A DNA stretch of 64,000 bases from contig CM031596.1 in assembly GCA_018398815.1 (NCBI GenBank), positions 73,959,918 through 74,023,917 of the forward strand, given 5' to 3'. Of this stretch, positions 58,191 to 64,000 are shown piece by piece; the stretch's first letter is position 1, and every line of letters starts with the position of its first letter. The stretch comes from Conus ventricosus (taxonomy: Eukaryota > Mollusca > Gastropoda > Neogastropoda > Conidae). A program made the position numbers and the translations under genes. The notes under the pieces were generated by a model. That model worked only from the letters and a program-made list of their open reading frames with translations. It did no database searches and was not told where the DNA came from.

Positions 58191-60000
58191 TTAAAGCCTC
58201 TTCATTTAAAATATCCCGTGGGGCGGCCCCGGCCCCAAAAAACCCCCCGGGGGGCCCTCTGTCCCCTTAAAACATATCCCCCCCTGGGGAGACGGGGCCC
58301 AATCGATGCCCTGTCATTAAATATCCCCTGGAAGACGGAAACCCCAATCTGATGCTCTGTCACTGAACCTATTTCCCCCCCAGAGACGGACCACAATCTG
58401 ATGCCTCTGTCCTGAACAACTCCTAGAGTAAATTACAACTGGGTGCCTCTGTCTTTAGAACAATTCCCAGAGAGACGGGCCACCCAAACTGATGCCCGTC
58501 ATTAAAAACATACCCCCGGGGGAGACGGGCCACAATCTGATGCCCCTGCACTGAACATATCCCCTGGAGAGAGGACCACAAACTGATGCCTCTGCACTGA
58601 ACGATCCCCTGGAAAAGACGGGAAATTTCAAGCTGACCCCTGTCTTTAGAAAAATTTCCCCCGGGGCAGCGGACCCCAATCTGATGCCTCTGGGCATTTA
58701 AAAAATAAACCCCCGGCCCAAAACCCCAATTGATGCCTCTGTCTTTAAAAATATCCCCTGGGCAGACGGACCAAAAATCTGATGCCTCTGTCAGTGAACA
58801 TATCCCCCCCGGAGAGACGGACCACAACGATACCTTTGTCATTAAAAAAAAATCCCCCGGACAGAAAGGGGGCCAAAAATCTGATGCCCCTGTCAAATTA
58901 AAAAAATATCCCCCCGGAGAGACGGACCCCAATCTGATGCCCTGTATTAAAAAAAATATCCCCGGACAGAGGGACCACAAATCTGTTGGGCCCCTTATTA
59001 AAAAAATTCCCCCGGGAGAGAGGACCCCAATTGATGCCTTTTGTCAGAGAAACATATCCCCCCCGGAAAAGACGGGCCACAAACTTATGCCTTTGTCATA
59101 CAGACGGACCACAATCCCGGGGTCCTTTTTCATTAAAACATAACCCCCTGGACAGACGGGCCACAATCTGATGCCTCTGTCAGTAGAACATATCCCTGGA
59201 GAGACGGACCACAATCCGATACCTTTGTCATTAAAACATATCCCACTGGACAGACGACCACAATCCGATGCCTTTGTCATTAAAACATATCCCCTGGACA
59301 GACGGACCACAATCCGATGCCTTTGTCATACAGACGGACCACAATCCGATGCCTTTGTCATACAGACGGACCACAATCCGATGCCTTTGTCATTAAAACA
59401 TATCCCCTGGAGATACAGACCACAATCTGATGCCTCTGTCATTAGAACCCAGGTGACAGTCCTTCGAATGAGACTATAAACCGAGGTTCCGTGTGTGAAC
59501 GCACGCATAACATCTTGCACACACGTAAAATCCCATCACCAACTTTCGGAAAAGAAGGCCATTTGGCCATTGGTATGGATGACACGTTGCACATAGCATG
59601 CACCTTCCCCGAAGTTGGGAGTATGGCTGCCTTAATGGCGGGATGAAAAAAACCGTCATACACACAAAACTCCACTCCCTTTGTTGGGCAGATGGGTTTA
59701 ATGCTTGCCTGTCTATACAGGGAGTGTACGCAGGAGTATCAGCCTGCGTACGCAGAAGAAGAACTCAGGTGAGACGAATCACAATCTCATGCATCCGTCA
59801 TTACAACACATTCCCTGGAGACGCTGACCACAAACTGATGCTTCTGTCATTAGAATATATCTCCTGGAGAGACGAACAGCAAACTGGTGCCTTATTATTG
59901 AACATATCACCGCTAGATACCGACATGAAACAAATGCCTGTGCCATTAAAACATGTCCCCTGGTGATACCGACAACAACTTGATGTCTCTGTCACCAGCC
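58190..60000. repeat. Satellite C, about 50-bp unit
   Basis: Tandem units close to AACATATCCCCTGGACAGAC plus GGACCACAATCCGATGCCTT and TGTCATTAA. From about 59150 the copies are clean, and three 32-bp short units occur at 59293-59392. A SINE interrupts the array at about 59450-59770. The same array to the left of 59150 has homopolymer errors. More diverged copies continue to about 60290. Confidence 0.9.
59450..59770 (+). mobile_element. SINE (family 1), 5'-truncated copy inside satellite C
   Basis: The core starts at GACAGTCCTTCGAATGAGAC and matches the 27.1-27.25 kb copy in reverse. The tail contains AGTATGGCTGCCTTAATGGC and ends GCAGAAGAAGAA, which I recall from gastropod SINEs. The tRNA-like head is absent. 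CAGGTGA occurs at both ends and could be a short target duplication. Satellite units continue on both sides. Confidence 0.8.
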
Positions 60001-60290
60001 CTATTACTAAAGCAGTTAACTACAAAGTGGTGCCTCTATCATTTTCCCCATGATTCAAGCAGAAATCCTTACCGCAAGCTGACGACTATGTCAATATGCT
60101 CATGATTGAAATGGCGGAGGGTAAGGTAATGTTGCTTGTGGACCAGCCGACCACAGAGAGCCATATAAGGGCTGGAAGTGGCGGAGACTCTGACTGCAAA
60201 TTGACGCTGCTGTCAATATCTCGATGACTAAGGCAGGGATACTAACCAGAAACTGATGCCTCTGTCATCATTCCCATGATTAGGAATGGA
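60000..60290. repeat. Diverged satellite C-like units
   Basis: Longer, poorly conserved units that keep GATGCCTCTGTCATCATT or GACGCTGCTGTCAATATC and a CCATGATT motif. They bridge satellite C and the annexin exon. Confidence 0.6.
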
Positions 60291-60341
60291 TAGTGACCGT
60301 AAATGAATGTCCACAGTATGTATTTACTATAGCTATGTACA

Positions 60342-60401
60342 CACACATGCACATACGCACGCACGCACGCACGCACGCACGTACGCACGCACGTACGCAC
60401 G

Positions 60402-60444
<43 letters not shown>

Positions 60445-60445
60445 G
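60342..60445. repeat. (CGCA)n then (CA)n microsatellite
   Basis: Tetranucleotide ACGC units change to CA dinucleotides; a separate (GT)n(GA)n follows at 60493-60528. Confidence 0.95.
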
Positions 60446-60492
60446 CACCATACATACGAAAGCAAGAATGGAGATAGAGAAAGAGAGAGTAC

Positions 60493-60528
<36 letters not shown>

Positions 60529-60553
60529 ATACAGAATAAATTTGCTTGCTTAC

Positions 60554-60648
60554 CCGTCCATACAGAGTCTTAAACATGGTCTTCATTTTCTGCCGTTGAG
60601 CATTGCATCGTGTAGATACAACGTGCACGATGGCATCATCATTGGTAC
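60554..60648 (-). CDS. Annexin, exon for the second half of an annexin repeat
   Basis: A 95-base exon with acceptor GGTCTCTTGCAG and donor GTAAGC. It encodes TNDDAIVHVVSTRCNAQRQK followed by MKTMFKTLYGR, which is the GT(D/N)xxAI-RxNAQRQ-FKTLFGR signature of an annexin repeat. The split codon for the glycine of KGLGT is completed by the exon ending at 63468, and 95 bases is a size I recall for this annexin exon in vertebrates. Annexins bind acidic phospholipid membranes in a Ca2+-dependent way. Downstream exons for later repeats were not found to the left. Confidence 0.85.
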
Positions 60649-61409
60649 CTGCAAGAGACCAGATTAAAAAAAAAGTCTTATGCAGTGTTAAGACAAAGTG
60701 AAACAATGTTCCCATGGTCGACACATTAACATACATGTAATCGTAACAAAAAACAAACAAAAAAAACCCCGGTGAATCTGAATGACCCGTTTAGCAGCCA
60801 AAGGCAAAGATGGCAGCATCCTGTGACTAAAGGGGTTGGGGGGGTGGGGGAGTCTGATGACTGATGATCAAGACTGATTTTAACAAGAACAGACACAACT
60901 TTTAAAAGATCTACTTAGAATCTTCGCTAACCTGCCTGCACTACCTGTAAACTAATTTTAAATTGGCTGTCATTCAATGCTTTGAGGAGATTATCCCAAT
61001 ATTGACGGTCATCCGCTTGGTTCTTTCACAGTATGCTAGACAGTCACCACTGCGCACCAAGTCCTTTCATCGTCTTGCTCGGATCATCACCATCACTTGA
61101 CTCTCAGAGGCGCATTCATAGAGTCAGTCTCTGCATCATATTTGTTGGGACCATTCTGACTCATCTACTTCGAATTTTTATGGCATCAGAGGCGTCCCCC
61201 CCCCCCCCCCCCCCCCACCCCCATCCCAGTCACTTATTTTCCAGCGCTTGCAAGACATCCTCGAAGCATTAAATCATATGCTTTGTCCCTTCCCTAAATT
61301 CTGAGATTCACAGTCATATCCTTCCATTGTTTACCAAAACGAGCGAAGTCATGATGGTCCTCGATGGAATTCAAAAGATGCTGAATCCTGAGTTAGCCTA
61401 ATCTGTATA

Positions 61410-61530
61410 ACCGTTGCATCTCTAAGATATTCAAGTCAGAGTCCGACCACTGTAACTCTAAGATATTCAAGTCGGAGTTAGCCCACTCGATCTGTCCTAC
61501 CACTGTAACTCTGAGATATTCGGATCGCTC
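61410..61530. repeat. Tandem repeat with CTAAGATATTCAAGTC
   Basis: Three copies of 40-55 bases with ACTCTAAGATATTCAAGTCG; intronic. Confidence 0.7.
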
Positions 61531-61611
61531 CCGGTTCTTGGCTTACATTCCTGAGACTTTCAGCTGTCCACTGTCTTGTCTGAGAGATACATTCCTACGA
61601 TGTTTACAGTC

Positions 61612-62045
61612 ACTTACCAAGCCCTCCCATGACATCATGGGTACTTAGTACTCACCGAGTTCTTTCATGGCATTATGGATAATGGATTAGTGGATACTCA
61701 CCAAGCCGATTCAAGGCATTGTGGGTAATGACAACTCACTGCATCCTTTCAAGGCATCATCGATATCATATACTCATGATTAAGTCCTTTCATACGGGTA
61801 AGGGATACGCATCAAACCTTCCATAGTATTATGAGTAACAGATACTGATCAAGTCCTTTCATATTATCATGAGTAACAGATGCTGTTCAAGTCATTTCAT
61901 GTAATCATGGGTAACGTATGCTATTCAATGCCTTTCATGGCGTTGTAGATAATGGATACCCATCGAGTCCTTTCATAGTGTTGTAGATAATCGCTATTCA
62001 TCAAGCCATTTCATGGCTTCATGGTGATGGATACTCATTAAAACC
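61612..62045. repeat. Satellite D, related to the annexin exon/donor junction
   Basis: About nine to ten units of 40-55 bases, with TACTCACCGAGTTCTTTCATGG, GATCAAGTCCTTTCATATTA, CATCGAGTCCTTTCATAGTG and TTCAATGCCTTTCATGGCGT. The same GACTCACCAAGTCCTTTCAT GGCGTC stands at the end of the annexin exon (63461-63486), where CTCAC is the reverse complement of its splice donor. Only the first few units keep the GTGAGT-type donor. Confidence 0.75.
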
Positions 62046-62054
62046 TTGCATAGT

Positions 62055-62895
62055 ACCATCCGCCGTTGCGCAGGGTAGCATCGCGGAATCCCGGCTGGGA
62101 GGTCGTGGTCTCGATTCCCATCATTGCCATCTATTTCGGGGATTTTTCTGCCCCAACCGGCCCCTCCCTCGAGTTGAGTTTATCTGTGGGCAGTTGGGAA
62201 GACTGGAACTACACAGTCGAGTTTTAACCACTTAATGGAGGCGTGTCTGAAAGTATTGATTTTTTTCTCTCTCCTGATTAACACTGCAGGTGTCGGATCT
62301 CTCATGCCTTGTTGATGCCAGGATATATGATTAAAGTAAGCGTAGAGCAGAGCCCTATCATGGAGAGTTAGGCCAGAATGGACCTCCATACCATCATACT
62401 ATCATCGTCGTTCTCGCATGAAAAAAAAAACCCCAACCAATTATCAAATTCTTTGGCCCTTCATGTCCTGCTCTCACGGTGATCTCAGTTTCGATCTCCT
62501 TTCTGCCTCTATGCCCTTAACGAGTTCAAACCAGGGTCACAACATCGGCAAGTCCTTTGGAACTGTCGTTAGGCGGACATGGTGGCAGCTTACGAGGGGG
62601 AGGGTCTATCATGCTGGCACCGCGACAAAGCAATTATTGTCATCAGTATGGGGGGCTTAGCAGGTGGAATCCTGCCTACGCTGGATCAGAACAGGCACCA
62701 CTGAACATCATCGAAGTGACTCAGCAGCAGTGCAGTGTCTCCTCTGTTGGGTTGCCTCCTGACAATCTAACATTGACTGCTCCCTGTGGATTGCCGGTTC
62801 CGGGGCTGCGGCCAGACTAGCCATAGTATTGCTGTGGACGTGGATCCTCAATGAGCATCTGAAGGATAACGTCGCTGAAGTGGTAGGGAAGACAT
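62055..62895 (+). mobile_element. Large tRNA-headed retroposon (family 2), intronic copy
   Basis: The head includes CGGAATCCCGGCTGGGAGGT and a degraded B box (GTCTCGATTCCC). The middle has TTGGCCCTTCATGTCCTGCT, and the end has GATCAGAACAGGCACCACTG and a short A-rich tail GAGGCAGGAAAAAAG. No clear target-site duplication. It lies in the annexin intron in the opposite orientation to the gene. Confidence 0.8.
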
Positions 62896-63251
62896 GAGGC
62901 AGGAAAAAAGTCTATTCGTGGCATCCTGAGTACAGGGTGGCTGCACACCAAAAATTAATGAGCCAAAGCCTTGCTTAAGGATCGAGTATTTATAGACAGG
63001 TACAGTTAGATTGTTTTGAGAATTTTCATTGTGTCTGACAGTTGATTTACCTTGTTGTTGCTTTCCTATGCCCATCAAGGTACATGCCAGGTGATTCCAA
63101 GCAGACACTCAAAATGAAAGGAATGGGACGATTTGGGAGACACCAGCTGGCGCAAAGATAGTGTCACGGATGATGAGAAGGCCTGAAATGTGACGTCAGC
63201 CAAGGGAAGGTCATGCATTTGAAGATTGTGAATGACCTCATCGGCAGAAAT

Positions 63252-63289
63252 CCCCCCCCCCCCCCCCCCCCCAACAAATGAAATTAATG

Positions 63290-63325
<36 letters not shown>
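63252..63325. repeat. Poly-C run and (GT)n microsatellite
   Basis: About 21 C at 63252-63272 and GT repeats at 63292-63325. Confidence 0.9.
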
Positions 63326-63328
<3 letters not shown>

Positions 63329-63467
63329 TATATCAATTATCAGTTTAATATCAAATATCAGCTCCAACTTATGCTAGGCCTTAAAATGCTTACATGGATT
63401 ATACAATTCAGCAATTTAGAGTAATAAAAAAAAAAAAAAAAAACAGTGGCGTGTGGCCGGGACTCAC

Positions 63468-63749
63468 CAAGTCCTTTCATGGCGTCCCGGAGGTACTCGC
63501 AGTCGGCCTCGCAGTCCCACTTGCGGCCGGGTGAGGTCGTCGCCGCGGTTCTCGTTGTACCACTTGGTGACGGGGTCCTCGCCATCGTAGTTGAGGAAGG
63601 GCCTGACCATGCCCTCCGTCACCTCGAAGGTGCCCGACACCCGCTCGCGGCGGTGGAGCTCCTCAATGAACACCTGCTTCATCCTCTGACGCACCTTCTC
63701 TTGCATCTCCTCTTCCGAGATGTCCTGGGACACCAGGTTAGACCACAGA
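63468..63749 (-). CDS. Annexin, N-terminal region and first half of the first annexin repeat; one frame break
   Basis: The end of this exon encodes RKWDCEADCEYLRDAMKGLG, the helix A-B part of an annexin repeat, followed by a GTGAGT donor at 63467-63462. Upstream, in another frame, is a charged helical region (DISEEEMQEKVRQRMKQVF; TKWYNENRGDDLT) not typical of an annexin repeat, so this is probably repeat 1 with a gene-specific N-terminus. The frames change near 63530, equal to a one-base loss, either a sequence error or a real lesion. The acceptor could be at 63749 (TTTCATCAG) or at 63724 (GTGTCCCAG). Confidence 0.75.
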
Positions 63750-63751
63750 CT

Positions 63752-63930
63752 GATGAAATACAACACGACAACACGAAAGCTGTTTGATCTGATGCAATAC
63801 AACGCGATGCGATTCGATGCAACGTAGTACAGCACTATACCATAACACGACAACACGAAAGCTATTTGATTTGATGCAATACAACGCAGTGTGATTCGAT
63901 GCAACATAGTACACCACTATACAATACAGT
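63752..63930. repeat. Two tandem 82-bp units
   Basis: CGACAACACGAAAGCTGTTT begins at 63766 and again, with one change, at 63848; most of the following 60 bases also repeat (GATGCAATACAACGC, GATTCGATGCAAC). It directly abuts the annexin exon acceptor. A simpler CAGTACAGTGCAGTGCAG tract follows. Confidence 0.85.
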
Positions 63931-64000
63931 ACAGTGCAGTGCAGCAACAGGGCAATAAACACAACACAGTTACAGTGCAATGCAGTTCAGTACAGGAGAG

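Noticed and set aside
60242..60760. 172-codon minus-strand frame over the annexin exon
   Set aside because: It mixes the annexin exon (in another phase) with a microsatellite; the splice-bounded 95-bp exon explains the conserved part.

Overview
This window is animal genomic DNA, not prokaryotic. The evidence is GT-AG bounded exons, dense microsatellites, intronic satellites, tRNA-headed SINEs, several LINE remnants, a Tc1 transposon and a DIRS-type retrotransposon. From recollection, the SINE core and tail sequences resemble those of molluscs, particularly gastropods. That assignment is an inference that a repeat-library search could settle. There are two runs of N (17348-17347+1000, i.e. 17348-18347, and 51401-51500).

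Layout. (1) About 1-15460 is of poor base quality, with stretched and collapsed homopolymers, including about 176 bp of almost pure C. Only repeats can be recognised there: several short satellites, a SINE at 7.5-7.9 kb and a larger tRNA-headed repeat at 8.4-9.3 kb. (2) 15.5-17.3 kb is clean and mostly without recognisable genes. (3) 18348-26743 is the most interesting part: a compact, intronless, two-strand gene block with a protein-primed-type DNA polymerase B gene, a double-jelly-roll-type major capsid protein, a penton-like protein, a packaging ATPase and several small virion-type proteins. This is a decayed Polinton/Maverick- or adintovirus-like endogenous viral element, cut on the left by the assembly gap and lacking a visible integrase or protease. 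(4) 26.85-27.4 kb is a SINE directly after it; 27.4-35.4 kb has little recognisable content. (5) 35.5-39.2 kb is a degenerate DIRS-type element with gag-like, RT/RNase H and tyrosine recombinase remnants and an inverted-repeat terminus, followed by five 83-bp tandem repeats.

(6) 40890-47390 on the minus strand holds three phase-compatible exons of a host single-pass membrane receptor-like gene, plus a candidate alternative terminal exon. Its introns contain a large tRNA-headed repeat and a complete but inactive Tc1 transposon with perfect 27-bp inverted repeats. (7) 48184-49067 is a full tRNA-headed 0.88-kb retroposon with a perfect 16-bp target-site duplication. (8) 49.9-54 kb is microsatellite-rich, with a LINE 3' remnant; 53.95-57.17 kb is a near full-length but frame-broken LINE. 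(9) 57.24-59.15 kb is a second low-quality block. (10) 58.2-64 kb covers part of an annexin gene (minus strand, two exons recognised), with introns full of satellites. One of these arrays appears to be built from a copy of the annexin exon/splice-donor junction.

No part of the window suggests a bacterial operon, a CRISPR array or a true tRNA/rRNA gene.
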